Below, piece after piece: positions 1-11,518 of a stretch of DNA of 64,000 bases. The position numbers were made by a program, and so were the translations under genes. The number at the start of each line of letters is the position of its first letter. The first letter of the stretch is position 1. Source of the DNA: Streptomyces justiciae (GTDB taxonomy: Bacteria > Actinomycetota > Actinomycetes > Streptomycetales > Streptomycetaceae); assembly GCF_015163075.1 (NCBI RefSeq), contig NZ_JADDXU010000001.1:620001-684000 (forward strand), in the 5' to 3' direction. Below the pieces are notes generated by a model that was not told where the DNA came from, made no database searches, and worked only from the letters and a program-made list of their open reading frames with translations.

Positions 1-1
1 C

Positions 2-2755
<2,754 letters not shown>

Positions 2756-2774
2756 GACCCCTTAAGGGTTGGGT

Positions 2775-2817
2775 ACGGGCAGGTTCGGGGTTCTTCTGGA
2801 ACTTCGGGCCTGCCCGT
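2775..2817 (+). terminator. Inverted repeat after leuS
   Basis: Nine-base arms ACGGGCAGG (2775-2783) and CCTGCCCGT (2809-2817) are perfectly complementary. A smaller GTTC/GAAC hairpin lies inside the loop. It sits between the leuS stop and the next ribosome binding site, with no T-run, as is usual for Streptomyces terminators. The function is inferred. Confidence 0.5.
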
Positions 2818-2874
2818 CGCGTTTACCGTTGAAGAGCGGCGCGGAGCCTCGCGCCCGGTCGGAGGAGGAGCGTT

Positions 2875-3630
2875 GTGGAGGCACTGATGGCGATCGTCGC
2901 TCTGCTTTTCATCCTCTTCCTGGTGCTCGGCGCCTACGCCACCGTGAAGGCCGTCGGCGCCGCCAAGCGGGGCGTGGACCGCACGATCACCCAGGCCCGG
3001 CGCACTGTCGAGGACCACACCCTGCGCGCCAAGTCCATGGTGCAGCCCGGCCCCGCGGGCGAGGTCGCCCAACTGCGGCTGAAACTGCGCACCTCCATGC
3101 GCGCCACCCAGGACGCGCTGCACGCGGGCGTGGCCGAGGACGAGTCCCTCAAGGAGTCCCTGGCCCTCTTCGAGCGGCTCAGCGCGCACGGCCACGAACT
3201 GGACGGCGAACTGCGCCGACTGGAGTCCGAACCGGATCGCGCGACCCTCGCCGAGCGGCTGCCCGCCCTGCGCGAGCGCACCGAGACCATCACGCGGTCC
3301 GCGGACTCCCTGCGCTGGGCCGCGCGTGACCGGGCCCGCCGTTTCGCGGACGACGACCTGGACTCGCTGAGCACCCAGATCGACATGGAGGCCGGCGCGC
3401 TACGGCACTGGACGACCGCCGAGCCGTCGGGCCCCGCCGCGGCGCAGTCCTCGCCACCGCCCTGGCCCGAGGCCCCGGCCGCCGACGCCCCGAGCTCCCG
3501 GCAGACCTGGCCGGAGACCCCGCAGTCCCGTACGGCCGAGGAACCGACACAGACCGCCGCCATCACTCCGCCCGCCACCCGTCCCACCTACCCCTGGCAG
3601 AAGAAGCCCCGCCCCGAGAGCACGACTTGA
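2875..3630 (+). CDS. Membrane-anchored coiled-coil protein of unknown function
   Basis: I do not recognise a named family. The GTG start is chosen because a strong GGAGGAGG lies about 6-12 bases upstream; an in-frame ATG four codons later is the alternative. Residues about 5-25 form one hydrophobic N-terminal segment (AIVALLFILFLVLGAYATV), followed by a charged helical region to about residue 170 (RLKLRTSMRATQDAL and RRLESEPDRATLAERLPALRERTE) that looks coiled-coil. The last 70 residues are Pro/Ala/Ser-rich and disordered (SSPPPWPEAPAADAP). The likely topology is a single-span membrane anchor with a large hydrophilic tail, although the side is uncertain. It stands alone between two hairpins. 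Confidence 0.75.
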   Translation: MEALMAIVALLFILFLVLGAYATVKAVGAAKRGVDRTITQARRTVEDHTLRAKSMVQPGPAGEVAQLRLKLRTSMRATQDALHAGVAEDESLKESLALFERLSAHGHELDGELRRLESEPDRATLAERLPALRERTETITRSADSLRWAARDRARRFADDDLDSLSTQIDMEAGALRHWTTAEPSGPAAAQSSPPPWPEAPAADAPSSRQTWPETPQSRTAEEPTQTAAITPPATRPTYPWQKKPRPESTT

Positions 3631-3641
3631 TCCGGCCACGG

Positions 3642-3659
3642 CCCTCCCGGCCGGGAGGG
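3642..3659 (+). terminator. GC-rich hairpin after the 2875-3630 gene
   Basis: CCCTCCC (3642-3648) pairs with GGGAGGG (3653-3659) around a GGCC loop. It lies 12 bases after the stop codon and ends the upstream gene before degV. Confidence 0.55.
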
Positions 3660-3702
3660 GTCGGACTGCCGCCCGGGCGCTACGCCAGGTAACCTCCAGC
3701 TC

Positions 3703-4548
3703 ATGTCCCGCCATGTCGCGATCGTCACCGATTCAACGGCCTACCTGCCGCCGCGGACGATGGAGCGTCACGGCATCACGGCGGTACCGCTGACCGTGGT
3801 CCTCGGCGACCAGGCACTCGAAGAGGGCACCGAGATCTCGACCCGGTCCCTGGCCCAGGCGCTCCAGAAGCGACGCCCGGTCACCACCTCCCGCCCGAGC
3901 CCGCAGCACTTCGCGGAGACCTATCGCAAGGTGGCCGAGACCGGTGCCACCGGAATCGTCTCCCTCCACCTCTCCGCCGAGCTCTCCGGCACTTACGACG
4001 CGGCCGTTCTCGCGGCCCGCGAGGCGCCGGTGCCGGTGCGGGTCGTGGACACCGGGATGATCGCCATGGCGCTCGGCTTCTGCGCGCTCGCGGCGGCCGA
4101 GGCCGCGGAGAGTGGCGGCACCATCGACGAGGCCGTCACCGCCGCGGAGAAGCGGGCGTCCGGCACCTCCGCCTACTTCTACGTCGACACCCTCGACTAT
4201 CTGCGCCGCGGTGGCCGGATCGGGGCGGCGCAGGCACTCCTCGGCTCCGCCCTCGCGGTCAAGCCGCTGCTCCAGCTGCAGGGCGGCCGCATCGAACCGC
4301 TGGAGAAGGTGCGTACGGCGTCGAAGGCGATCGCCCGCCTGGAGGAGATCGTGGCCGACCGTGCGGGCAGCGCCCAGGTCGACATCGCGGTGCACCATCT
4401 CGCCGCCCCCGACCGGGCGTCGGCCCTGGCGGACCGGCTGCGGGCGCGGGTGCCCGGGCTGGCGGACCTGCATGTGAGCGAGGTCGGGGCGGTGATCGGG
4501 GCGCATACGGGGCCTGGGTTGTTGGGGGCTGTGGTTTCGCCTCGGTGA
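3703..4548 (+). CDS. DegV family fatty-acid-binding protein
   Basis: 281 residues, the usual length for the DegV/FakB-type family, whose members bind a single long-chain fatty acid. The N-terminus has the family signature VTDSTAYLP. The conserved TTSRPSPQHF and LSAELSGTYDAA segments follow, as does the basic DTLDYLRRGGRIG block near residue 165 that is typical of the second subdomain. In Firmicutes, FakB presents fatty acids to a FakA kinase; no kinase partner is encoded nearby, so only lipid binding is inferred here. The gene stands alone, ahead of comEA. Confidence 0.9.
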   Translation: MSRHVAIVTDSTAYLPPRTMERHGITAVPLTVVLGDQALEEGTEISTRSLAQALQKRRPVTTSRPSPQHFAETYRKVAETGATGIVSLHLSAELSGTYDAAVLAAREAPVPVRVVDTGMIAMALGFCALAAAEAAESGGTIDEAVTAAEKRASGTSAYFYVDTLDYLRRGGRIGAAQALLGSALAVKPLLQLQGGRIEPLEKVRTASKAIARLEEIVADRAGSAQVDIAVHHLAAPDRASALADRLRARVPGLADLHVSEVGAVIGAHTGPGLLGAVVSPR

Positions 4549-4598
4549 CGATGGCTTGGTCGGGGCGTGGTGGTCGGTCACTCGTGTGGGTGGCGGAG

Positions 4599-4607
4599 TT
4601 ATCCACA
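4599..4607 (+). promoter_or_regulatory. DnaA-box-like nonamer upstream of comEA
   Basis: TTATCCACA matches the canonical DnaA box exactly. A weaker TTGTCCCCG lies at 4617-4625. The pair sits 40 bases before the comEA start, in the only AT-containing part of this spacer. A role in comEA control is speculative, and two sites do not make an origin. Confidence 0.3.
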
Positions 4608-4648
4608 ACTGGGTGGTTGTCCCCGGGAATTGAGCAAGATCATCGCGG

Positions 4649-5764
4649 GTGGGCGATGTGCCCGATCCTCGTCGCATGGCACTTCGATCACGTTCACGCA
4701 CAGCGACTCCCACCAGTGGGCCGGGCCGTGGCCCCGCCTCGGATGTCCGCAACCGCCATCGCCGCCGTCCTGCGACCAGGGGCGGGGCACGGCAGCGGTA
4801 TGCGTCGGCCGAGGAGCTTCGGCGGCGCGCGGAGGTCATCTTCGCCGAACGGGCGGGGGAGCGGCGGGAGTCGGGGGTGGGGTCGCCGGGCCGTGATGGG
4901 TCGGGCGCTCCGGGGGCGTCGGAGTCCTGGGAGGATCGTCCGTCGGAGTCGCAGACTTGGGTGGACCCGACGCCGGCCTCGGCCTCGACGTCGTCGGGTT
5001 CGGACTCGGCGGCTGGGGATTGGCGGGGGCGGGTCGGGCCTGCCCTGCGGGAGCGGATGCCGGTGTGGCTTCAGGCCAGGTGTGGTCTGGAGCGGCGGAG
5101 CGTCCTCGCGCTGACCGTGCTGCTCGTGGTCGCGGCCGGTTTCGCCGTGCAGCACTTCTGGAGCGGCCGTACGCAGTCGGTGCGGGCGCCGGAGGTAGTG
5201 CGGGCCGCGGTGCCTTTCGAGGAGGGGCGCGAGGAGGCAGGGGCCGGTGCCGCGAGCGGTGCGCCGAGCGTGGCCGGTACGGCGACAGGTACGGCGACGG
5301 CGGAGATCGTGGTGGACGTCAGCGGCAAGGTCCGCGAACCGGGGATTCACCGGCTCCCGGCGGGATCGCGGGTGGCCGACGCCCTGCGCGCGGCCGGCGG
5401 GGTGCGGCCCGGTACGGACACCACCGGCCTCAACCGGGCCCGCTTCCTGGTGGACGGTGAGCAGATCGTCGTGGGCACCCCGGCGGGGGCGGCGGGAGCA
5501 GCAGGAGGGGCGGCCGGAGCGGTCGGAGGGCCGGCCGGTTCAGGTGGTTCCGTGCCGGGGGCCGGGCCCGCTGCGCCCGTCTCCCTCAACACGGCGACCG
5601 TGGACCAGCTCGACACGCTGCCCGGCGTCGGTCCGGTGCTGGCCCAGCACATCGTCGACTACCGCACCCAGCACGGCGGTTTCCGCTCGGTGGACGAGCT
5701 GCGCGAGGTCAACGGCATCGGGGAACGCCGCTTCGCCGACCTGCGGAATCTCGTACGGCCATGA
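4649..5764 (+). CDS. comEA: ComEA-type helix-hairpin-helix DNA-binding protein
   Basis: 371 residues. A basic, disordered N-terminal part (1-150) is followed by one transmembrane helix (about 151-170, VLALTVLLVVAAGFAVQHFW) and an SLBB domain (about 219-278, VDVSGKVREPGIHRLPAG). An Ala/Gly-rich linker (279-308) leads to a C-terminal double HhH domain (about 313-370) containing LPGVGPVLAQHIVDYR and VNGIGERRFADL. This is the ComEA architecture that binds incoming double-stranded DNA in competent bacteria, here with a long N-terminal cytoplasmic extension. The stop overlaps the comEC start by four bases (ATGA), so the two are translationally coupled. The start is GTG; an ATG at 4676 is an alternative. 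Confidence 0.92.
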   Translation: MGDVPDPRRMALRSRSRTATPTSGPGRGPASDVRNRHRRRPATRGGARQRYASAEELRRRAEVIFAERAGERRESGVGSPGRDGSGAPGASESWEDRPSESQTWVDPTPASASTSSGSDSAAGDWRGRVGPALRERMPVWLQARCGLERRSVLALTVLLVVAAGFAVQHFWSGRTQSVRAPEVVRAAVPFEEGREEAGAGAASGAPSVAGTATGTATAEIVVDVSGKVREPGIHRLPAGSRVADALRAAGGVRPGTDTTGLNRARFLVDGEQIVVGTPAGAAGAAGGAAGAVGGPAGSGGSVPGAGPAAPVSLNTATVDQLDTLPGVGPVLAQHIVDYRTQHGGFRSVDELREVNGIGERRFADLRNLVRP

Positions 5765-8331
5765 GTCGTCTCCCAGGACCCTCGACGCGCCCGCCGGCAA
5801 CGGCTCCTCCGCGCCCTCCTGTGCACGCCACGGCCGGCGCCCGGCTGGGAGCGGCCAACCCGCGGCAGGAAGGACCGACCGATCTACGACTCGTACCGCC
5901 CGCGTTGGCCGCGTGGGTAACGGCGGCGTCGACGCTGGACGTCGCGCCGGAGTGGGTCACCGGTGTCGCCGTCTGGTGCCTGGTGGTGGGAGTCGTGCTC
6001 CTGCTGTGGCGCAGACGTGCGGGGCGACGGGTGGCGATCGCCGCCGTGCTGCTGTGCGTCGCCGCGGCCGCTGCCTCCGCCGGGCTGCACGGCGCAGACC
6101 TGCGCCGGGGGCCGGTTCCCGGCCTGGTGCGGGAGTACGCCACCGTGACCGCGGAGATCGAGGTCACCTCCGATCCCCGGCTCACCCGACCACGGGTCAA
6201 GGGGGATCACATGGCCCCGGCCTCCGTGCTGATCGGCGCGGAGGTGCGGCGGGTCGAGGAGGCGGACGGGACGACGGTGGCGACTCGGACGCCGGTGTTG
6301 GTGATTGTTGATGTGGGGGCGGGGAGGGACAGGGCTGGCGGTCCGGGAGGCGTGGATGCCGGGTCCGGGGCTGCGGCGTGGCTTCGGTTGTTGCCGTCTG
6401 CTCGGGTGCGGGTGAGTGCGCGGCTGGCGCCGGCGATGGTGGAGGGGGATCGGATCGCGGGGGTGGCGCGGGTCTCGGGTCGGGTGGCGCCGGAGGTTGT
6501 CGCTGAGCCGTCGGGGGTGCAGCGGTTCGCGGGGCGGCTTCGGGCGGGGTTGCGGGCGGCCACCGATCCGTTGCCCGGTGACGCCCGGGCGCTGTTGCCG
6601 GGGCTGGTCGTCGGGGACACCTCGCGGATCACGCCGGAGCTGGACGACGCGTTCAAGGCCACCGACCTCACCCACACGCTCGCCGTCTCCGGGAGCAACC
6701 TCACGATCATCCTCGCCCTGCTCATCGGACCGCCCGGGCTGGCCCAGCGCATTGAGCGCAGAGGCCTCGCGCCCCGGCTGGGCATCCCGCTGCGGAGCAC
6801 GGCGGTGCTCGGCGGAGTGCTCACGCTGGCCTTCGTCGTCGTGTGCCGGCCGGACCCGAGCGTGCTGCGGGCCGCGGCCTGCGGAGCGGTCGTCCTGCTC
6901 GCCCTGGCGACCGGACGCCGCAGATCGCTGATCCCGGCGCTGGCGACGGCCGTACTGCTGCTGGTGCTGTACGACCCCTGGCTGGCCCGGAGTTACGGGT
7001 TCCTGCTGTCCGTGCTGGCCACCGGGGCCCTGCTGACGATCGGGCCCCGCTGGAGCGCCGCCCTGCAACGGCGGCGGGTGCCTCCGCGGCTGGCCGAGGC
7101 GTTGGCCGCCGCCAGTGCCGCGCAGGCCCTGTGCGCGCCGGTCGTGGCGGTGCTGTCGGCGCGGGTGAGTCTGGTGGCGGTGCCGTGCAATCTGCTCGCG
7201 GAGTTCGCTGTGGCGCCGGCCACGGTGCTGGGTTTCGCGGCGCTGGCGACGGCGCCCGTGGCGATGCCGGTGGCCAAGGTGCTGGCGTGGTGCGCGAGTT
7301 GGCCCGCCGGATGGATCGCGGACGTCGCCCGCACCGGGGCCGCCCTGCCCGGCTCCGGGGTGGACTGGCCGGGCAGCTGGGGCGGGGCGGCGCTGCTCGC
7401 GGTGGTCACGGGGGTGGTCGTTGTGGCCGGGCGGCGGTTGCTGCGGCACCCGTGGTGGTGCGGGGCGTGCGGGGTGTTCCTCGTGCTGGTGGTGGTGCAG
7501 CCGCCGCCGCTGACCCGGGTGGTCACGGGGTGGCCGCCGCCGGGCTGGCGGTTCGCGGTCTGTGACGTGGGCCAGGGTGACGCGACGGTGCTCGCGGCGG
7601 GTGACGGCACCGGTGTGGTGGTCGACGCCGGGCCCGACCCGGCGCTCGTCGACCGGTGCCTGCGCACACTCGGGATCACCAGAATCCCCTTGGTCGTGCT
7701 GACCCATTTCCACGCCGACCATGTGGCGGGACTGCCGGGTGTGCTGCGTGGACGGGCCGTGGGCGCGATCGAGACGACCGGGTTCGAAGAGCCCGTGGAT
7801 CAGGTGGAGTTCGTACGGAGAGAGGCGGAGCGGCGGCACATCCCGGTCACGCACGCGGTCGCGGGGGAGGAGCGGCGGACGGGGGCGCTGGCCTGGCAGG
7901 TCGTGTGGCCGCCCCCGAGTTCGCCGCCGGGGGCCGTGGGAGGGCCCGTGACGCCGGAACCGGAAGGGCCGAACGACGCCAGCGTCACGCTGCTCGTGCG
8001 GTCGGGCGGGCTGCGGTTCCTGTTGCTCGGCGATCTCGAACCCCCGGCCCAGCAGGCGCTGTTGAGGTCACCGGCGGGCGCGTCGCTGGGCGGCGTGGAC
8101 GTGCTCAAGGTGGCTCACCATGGCTCGGCCTACCAGGATCCGGAGCTCATACGGAGGGTGGCGCCGCGGCTGGCGCTGATCTCCTGCGGGCGGGACAACC
8201 CGTACGGTCACCCGGCTCCCGGCACGGTCGCGGCCCTGCGGGCCCAGGGCGCGGTGGTGCTGCGCACGGACGAGGACGGGGCGCTGGCGGTCGCCGGCAC
8301 GGAGGAGGAGCTGAGGGTGGTGGGCGGCTGA
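5761..8331 (+). CDS. comEC: ComEC/Rec2 family DNA-uptake channel with MBL domain
   Basis: 856 residues. Many hydrophobic helices fill residues 30-600. The competence core is near residue 277 (LLPGLVVGDTSRI, then LAVSGSNLTIILAL). A C-terminal metallo-beta-lactamase domain carries the complete zinc motif HFHADH near residue 650 and VAHHGSAYQ near 785. In transformable bacteria, ComEC passes single-stranded DNA through the membrane and the MBL domain is thought to degrade the other strand. It is coupled to comEA by a 4-bp overlap. Streptomyces are not known for natural transformation, so the physiological role here is open; the protein looks intact. Confidence 0.93.
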   Translation: MSRLPGPSTRPPATAPPRPPVHATAGARLGAANPRQEGPTDLRLVPPALAAWVTAASTLDVAPEWVTGVAVWCLVVGVVLLLWRRRAGRRVAIAAVLLCVAAAAASAGLHGADLRRGPVPGLVREYATVTAEIEVTSDPRLTRPRVKGDHMAPASVLIGAEVRRVEEADGTTVATRTPVLVIVDVGAGRDRAGGPGGVDAGSGAAAWLRLLPSARVRVSARLAPAMVEGDRIAGVARVSGRVAPEVVAEPSGVQRFAGRLRAGLRAATDPLPGDARALLPGLVVGDTSRITPELDDAFKATDLTHTLAVSGSNLTIILALLIGPPGLAQRIERRGLAPRLGIPLRSTAVLGGVLTLAFVVVCRPDPSVLRAAACGAVVLLALATGRRRSLIPALATAVLLLVLYDPWLARSYGFLLSVLATGALLTIGPRWSAALQRRRVPPRLAEALAAASAAQALCAPVVAVLSARVSLVAVPCNLLAEFAVAPATVLGFAALATAPVAMPVAKVLAWCASWPAGWIADVARTGAALPGSGVDWPGSWGGAALLAVVTGVVVVAGRRLLRHPWWCGACGVFLVLVVVQPPPLTRVVTGWPPPGWRFAVCDVGQGDATVLAAGDGTGVVVDAGPDPALVDRCLRTLGITRIPLVVLTHFHADHVAGLPGVLRGRAVGAIETTGFEEPVDQVEFVRREAERRHIPVTHAVAGEERRTGALAWQVVWPPPSSPPGAVGGPVTPEPEGPNDASVTLLVRSGGLRFLLLGDLEPPAQQALLRSPAGASLGGVDVLKVAHHGSAYQDPELIRRVAPRLALISCGRDNPYGHPAPGTVAALRAQGAVVLRTDEDGALAVAGTEEELRVVGG

Positions 8332-8423
8332 GGTCCGGGAGGGAGACACGGGAGGGGGTGCCGGATGGCTGAGGTCGGTCGAGGGCGAGGGCGGACGAGG
8401 AGGGCGTGGCGGAGACTGAAGGC

Positions 8424-9269
8424 ATGGATTCTGTACAGGTCGACGCCTACCTCCGTCGTCTGGGAGCCGGCCGCCCGGCGAGGCCCACCACGGACGCCCT
8501 GCGCGAGCTTCAGCTCCTCCATCTGCGGGCCGTGCCGTTCGAGAACCTGTCGGTGCATCTCGGCGAGGAGATCGTGCTGGAGGAGAAGCGGCTGCTGGAC
8601 AAGGTGGTGGGGGCGAACAGGGGAGGGTTCTGCTACGAACTCAACGGCGCCTTCGGGGCGTTGCTCGGCGCGCTGGGCTTCGACGTGACGCTGCTCGCGG
8701 CCCGGGTGTACGGGGAGGAGGGGCGGCTCGGCATCCCGTACGACCATCTCGCGCTGCGGGTGCGGACGGTGGACGGGGGTGACTGGCTGGCCGACGTCGG
8801 CTTCGGGGCGAACAGTCACCGGCCGCTGGCGATCGGGGTGCGGGACGAGCAGGCCGATCCCGCGGGCACCTTCCGGGTCGTCGAGGCGGCGCCGGACGCG
8901 GCGGGGGTGCGGGGCGGTGGGGTCGCGGCGGCCGAGGCGGCGGACCTGGACGTCGTCATGAACGGCGAGCCGCAGTACCGCCTGGAGGTCCGGCCCCGGG
9001 TGCTCCGTGACTTCGTGGCGGGCGCGTGGTGGCACAGCACGTCGCCGGGGTCGCACTTCACGCGGTCGCTGGTGTGTTCGCGGCTCGCGGAGGACGGGGG
9101 CAGGATCACGCTGAGCGGCCGGGGCCTCACGGTGACGGCGGCGGACGGGACGCGTGAGGTGCGGGAGCTGGCGACGGACGAGGAGGTGCTGGCGGTGTAC
9201 CGGGAGCGGTTCGGGATCGCGCTGGAGCGGGTGCCGGAGGTGCGGGACTTCGGCCGGGCCGGGCGGTGA
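8424..9269 (+). CDS. nat: Arylamine N-acetyltransferase (NAT)
   Basis: 281 residues from ATG 8424, which has GGAG nine bases upstream; GTG 8406 is possible but its Shine-Dalgarno is too close. The catalytic triad is visible: Cys70 in RGGFCYELNGAFG, His in IPYDHLALRV and Asp in WLADVGFG. The N-terminal VPFENLSVHLGEEI is a NAT hallmark. Family members transfer acetyl from acetyl-CoA to arylamines or hydrazines; some actinomycete relatives close amide bonds in secondary metabolism. There is no biosynthetic cluster here, so a detoxification or housekeeping role is more likely. Confidence 0.92.
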   Translation: MDSVQVDAYLRRLGAGRPARPTTDALRELQLLHLRAVPFENLSVHLGEEIVLEEKRLLDKVVGANRGGFCYELNGAFGALLGALGFDVTLLAARVYGEEGRLGIPYDHLALRVRTVDGGDWLADVGFGANSHRPLAIGVRDEQADPAGTFRVVEAAPDAAGVRGGGVAAAEAADLDVVMNGEPQYRLEVRPRVLRDFVAGAWWHSTSPGSHFTRSLVCSRLAEDGGRITLSGRGLTVTAADGTREVRELATDEEVLAVYRERFGIALERVPEVRDFGRAGR

Positions 9270-9319
9270 GCGGCGACGGGAGGGGGCGGTTGTCGGTGGT
9301 GCAGGCGCTGCAGGAGGGT

Positions 9320-9522
9320 GCGGGCCTCGGTGGTGCGGGTGGTGGCCGACGGGCGGCCGTCGGTGGCGCGGCTGTGGCCGACGGGGCGGTCGTCGGTGGT
9401 GCGGGTGGTGGCCGGCGGGGCGGTCGTCGGTGGTGCGGGTGGTGGCCGGCGGGGCGGTCGTCGGTGGTGCGGGTGGTGGCCGGCGGGGCGGCCGTCCGTG
9501 GTGCGGGTGGTGTCGGGTGGGT
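9320..9522 (+). repeat. Tandem repeat of about 34 bp, six units
   Basis: Units begin at about 9320, 9354, 9387, 9421, 9455 and 9489 with a period of 34 (one of 33). The core of each reads GGTGGTGCGGGTGGTGGCCG with small changes; units three to five are almost identical. It fills the spacer between nat and the small gene at 9539. There are no unique spacers between repeats and the period is not a multiple of three, so it is neither CRISPR nor a coding repeat. Confidence 0.85.
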
Positions 9523-9538
9523 GCCGGAGAATGGGCTC

Positions 9539-9784
9539 GTGAGTGATGTGAGACATGTGCTGGTGCTGCCCGACCGGGATGCCGCGGAGGAAGTGGCGGA
9601 GGCGCTCGGGGAGCGGTTCGGGGTGGCCGAGGAGCCGCAGCTGGTGCGGGACGCGTTGGCCGGGGAGGACGACGCGGAGGACGCGCAGTGGCTGGTCGTC
9701 CTGCGGGACGAGGAAGGGCGGCTCGACCCTGGGGAGCTGGACGAGTTCGTGGGCGGGTGGGACGGCTGGCGGGAGGAGCCGTAG
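9539..9784 (+). CDS. Small acidic conserved hypothetical protein
   Basis: 81 residues from GTG 9539; the open frame reaches further upstream, but that part is only the tandem repeat. The protein is acidic (EDDAEDAQWLVVLRDEEGRLDPGELDEFVGGWDGW) with an N-terminal strand-like VRHVLVLPD and a helix DAAEEVAEALGERFG, suggesting a compact alpha/beta fold. No family is recognised. It sits 69 bases upstream of holA in the same direction, so the two may share a transcript. Confidence 0.7.
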   Translation: MSDVRHVLVLPDRDAAEEVAEALGERFGVAEEPQLVRDALAGEDDAEDAQWLVVLRDEEGRLDPGELDEFVGGWDGWREEP

Positions 9785-9853
9785 GGCCCGTGGGGGCCGG
9801 GGGGACGGGCGCGGGGGAGTGCGTTGTCAGTGGTGCGTGCCATGCTTGTCGCG

Positions 9854-10843
9854 ATGGCCAGGAAGACTGCGAATGACGACCCTCTCGCCCCCGTGACGCT
9901 CGCCGTGGGCCAGGAGGACCTTCTGCTCGACCGTGCCGTGCAGGAGGTGGTGGCCGCCGCCCGGGCCGCCGACGCCGACACGGACGTACGGGATCTGACC
10001 CCGGACCAGTTGCAGCCAGGCACGCTCGCCGAGCTGACCAGTCCCTCGCTCTTCGCGGAGCGCAAGGTCGTGGTGGTGCGCAACGCGCAGGATCTGTCGG
10101 CCGACACAGTGAAGGACGTGAAGGCGTATCTCGGGGCGCCCGCCGAGGAGATCACGCTGGTGCTCCTGCACGCGGGCGGGGTGAAGGGCAAGGGGCTGCT
10201 CGATGCCGCGCGCAAGGCCGGGGCGCGGGAGGTGGCCTGCCCGAAGATGACCAAGCCGGCGGACCGGCTGGCGTTCGTGCGGGGTGAGTTCCGGGCGGCG
10301 GGGCGGTCGGCGACTCCGGAGGCGAGTCAGGCGCTGGTCGATGCGATCGGCAGCGATCTGCGGGAGCTGGCGTCGGCCGTGTCGCAGCTGGTGGCCGACG
10401 TCGAGGGGACGATCGACGAGGCGGTGGTCGGGCGGTACTACACGGGGCGGGCCGAGGCGTCGAGCTTCACCGTCGCCGACCGGGCGGTCGAGGGACGGGC
10501 CGCGGAGGCGCTGGAGGCGCTGCGGTGGTCGTTGGCGACCGGTGTGGCGCCGGTGATGATCACCAGCGCGCTCGCGCAGGGCGTGCGGGCGATCGGGAAG
10601 CTGTCGTCGGCGCGGGGTGGGCGGCCCGCGGATCTCGCGCGGGAGCTGGGGATGCCGCCGTGGAAGATCGACCGGGTGCGCCAGCAGATGCGGGGGTGGA
10701 CGCCGGACGGGGTCGCGTTCGCACTGCGCGCGGTGGCCGAGGCGGACGCGGGCGTGAAGGGCGGCGGGGACGACCCCGAGTACGCCCTGGAGAAGGCGGT
10801 CGTGGCGATCGCCCGGGCGGCGCGGTCGCGGGGGCGGACGTAG
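9854..10843 (+). CDS. holA: DNA polymerase III delta subunit
   Basis: 329 residues from ATG 9854 (MARKTANDDPLAPVTLAVGQ). Upstream in-frame starts (TTG 9824, ATG 9842) exist but would precede the conserved start of the protein. It is the clamp-loader delta subunit that opens the beta sliding clamp. The N-terminal domain begins VTLAVGQEDLLLDRAVQEVV; the LFAERKVVVVRNAQDL and ITLVLLHAGG strands of the degenerate AAA+ fold follow, and then the C-terminal collar helices (RAVEGRAAEALEALRW, MPPWKIDRVRQQMR). Delta normally lacks a Walker A motif, and none is seen. The holA-rpsT-lepA neighbourhood is typical of actinobacteria. Confidence 0.95.
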   Translation: MARKTANDDPLAPVTLAVGQEDLLLDRAVQEVVAAARAADADTDVRDLTPDQLQPGTLAELTSPSLFAERKVVVVRNAQDLSADTVKDVKAYLGAPAEEITLVLLHAGGVKGKGLLDAARKAGAREVACPKMTKPADRLAFVRGEFRAAGRSATPEASQALVDAIGSDLRELASAVSQLVADVEGTIDEAVVGRYYTGRAEASSFTVADRAVEGRAAEALEALRWSLATGVAPVMITSALAQGVRAIGKLSSARGGRPADLARELGMPPWKIDRVRQQMRGWTPDGVAFALRAVAEADAGVKGGGDDPEYALEKAVVAIARAARSRGRT

Positions 10844-10942
10844 GCGAAATGGGCCGCTCCTCCGGTGGACCCGGCCTCGGAGGAGAGGAGAATCGTGCGT
10901 GTCAGCCGAAATCGCCGAATACACGGAAAGGTGGCGATCGTC

Positions 10943-11338
10943 ATGGCTGAACACCCCCACGCAGCACTGGTCCGCAAGGGCTATGAGGCATTCTCGCGCG
11001 GCGACATGGACACCCTGCGCGGGTTGATGACGGCGGACTGTACCCAGCACGTGCCGGGCAGTGGCCCGCTCTCGGGTGACTTCAAGGGACAGGACGCGAT
11101 CATCGAGATGTACGGGCGCCTGGTCGAGGAGACCGGGGGGACGATGCGTGTCGAACTGCGCCAGACGCTCGTCGACGGCCGGGGCCACGTCGTCGCCCTG
11201 CACCACACGACCGCGCAGCGAGGCGGCAAGACGTACGACATGGACGAGGCCATCGTCTTCCGGATCGTGGGAGACAAGGCCAGCGATCTCGACCAGTGCG
11301 TCCAGGACATCGACCAGGCCGACGCGTTCTGGGCGTGA
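10943..11338 (+). CDS. SnoaL/NTF2-like small protein
   Basis: 131 residues from ATG 10943. The cone-shaped NTF2 fold is indicated by HAALVRKGYEAFSRGDMDTLRGLMTADCTQHVPGSGPLSG, then FKGQDAIIEMYGRLVEETGG and the late strands VVALHHTTAQRGGKTYDMDEAIVFRI. Relatives include ketosteroid isomerases, polyketide cyclases and many uncharacterised proteins, so substrate and activity cannot be read from sequence. It is monocistronic and ends at a bidirectional hairpin shared with rpsT. Confidence 0.8.
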   Translation: MAEHPHAALVRKGYEAFSRGDMDTLRGLMTADCTQHVPGSGPLSGDFKGQDAIIEMYGRLVEETGGTMRVELRQTLVDGRGHVVALHHTTAQRGGKTYDMDEAIVFRIVGDKASDLDQCVQDIDQADAFWA

Positions 11339-11350
11339 CCACAGAGCACG

Positions 11351-11401
11351 CCGAAGGCCCCGGCTTCCGCCCTGGGGAAGGGTGGGTGCTGGGGCCTTCG
11401 G
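11351..11401. terminator. Bidirectional terminator between the SnoaL-like gene and rpsT
   Basis: Eleven-base perfect arms CCGAAGGCCCC (11351-11361) and GGGGCCTTCGG (11391-11401) with a 29-base loop lie between two convergent genes. Symmetry and position support a terminator for both strands. Confidence 0.7.
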
Positions 11402-11518
11402 TTCACGATGCTGGATCCGCGCCCGCGTGGCGAACGCAGGCCGCGCGCAGATCCGGGGAGCCGGTCGGGAGCGGATGAGAGAGGGCCCGCTCGGGTCCTT
11501 CCGGCGTCAAATCAAGTG

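Noticed and set aside
4599..4625. Replication origin suggested by a DnaA box
   Set aside because: Only one exact and one weak box are present, with no cluster and no dnaA, dnaN or gyrase neighbours.
9320..9522. CRISPR-like array
   Set aside because: Repeats are contiguous with no unique spacers, and no cas genes are present.
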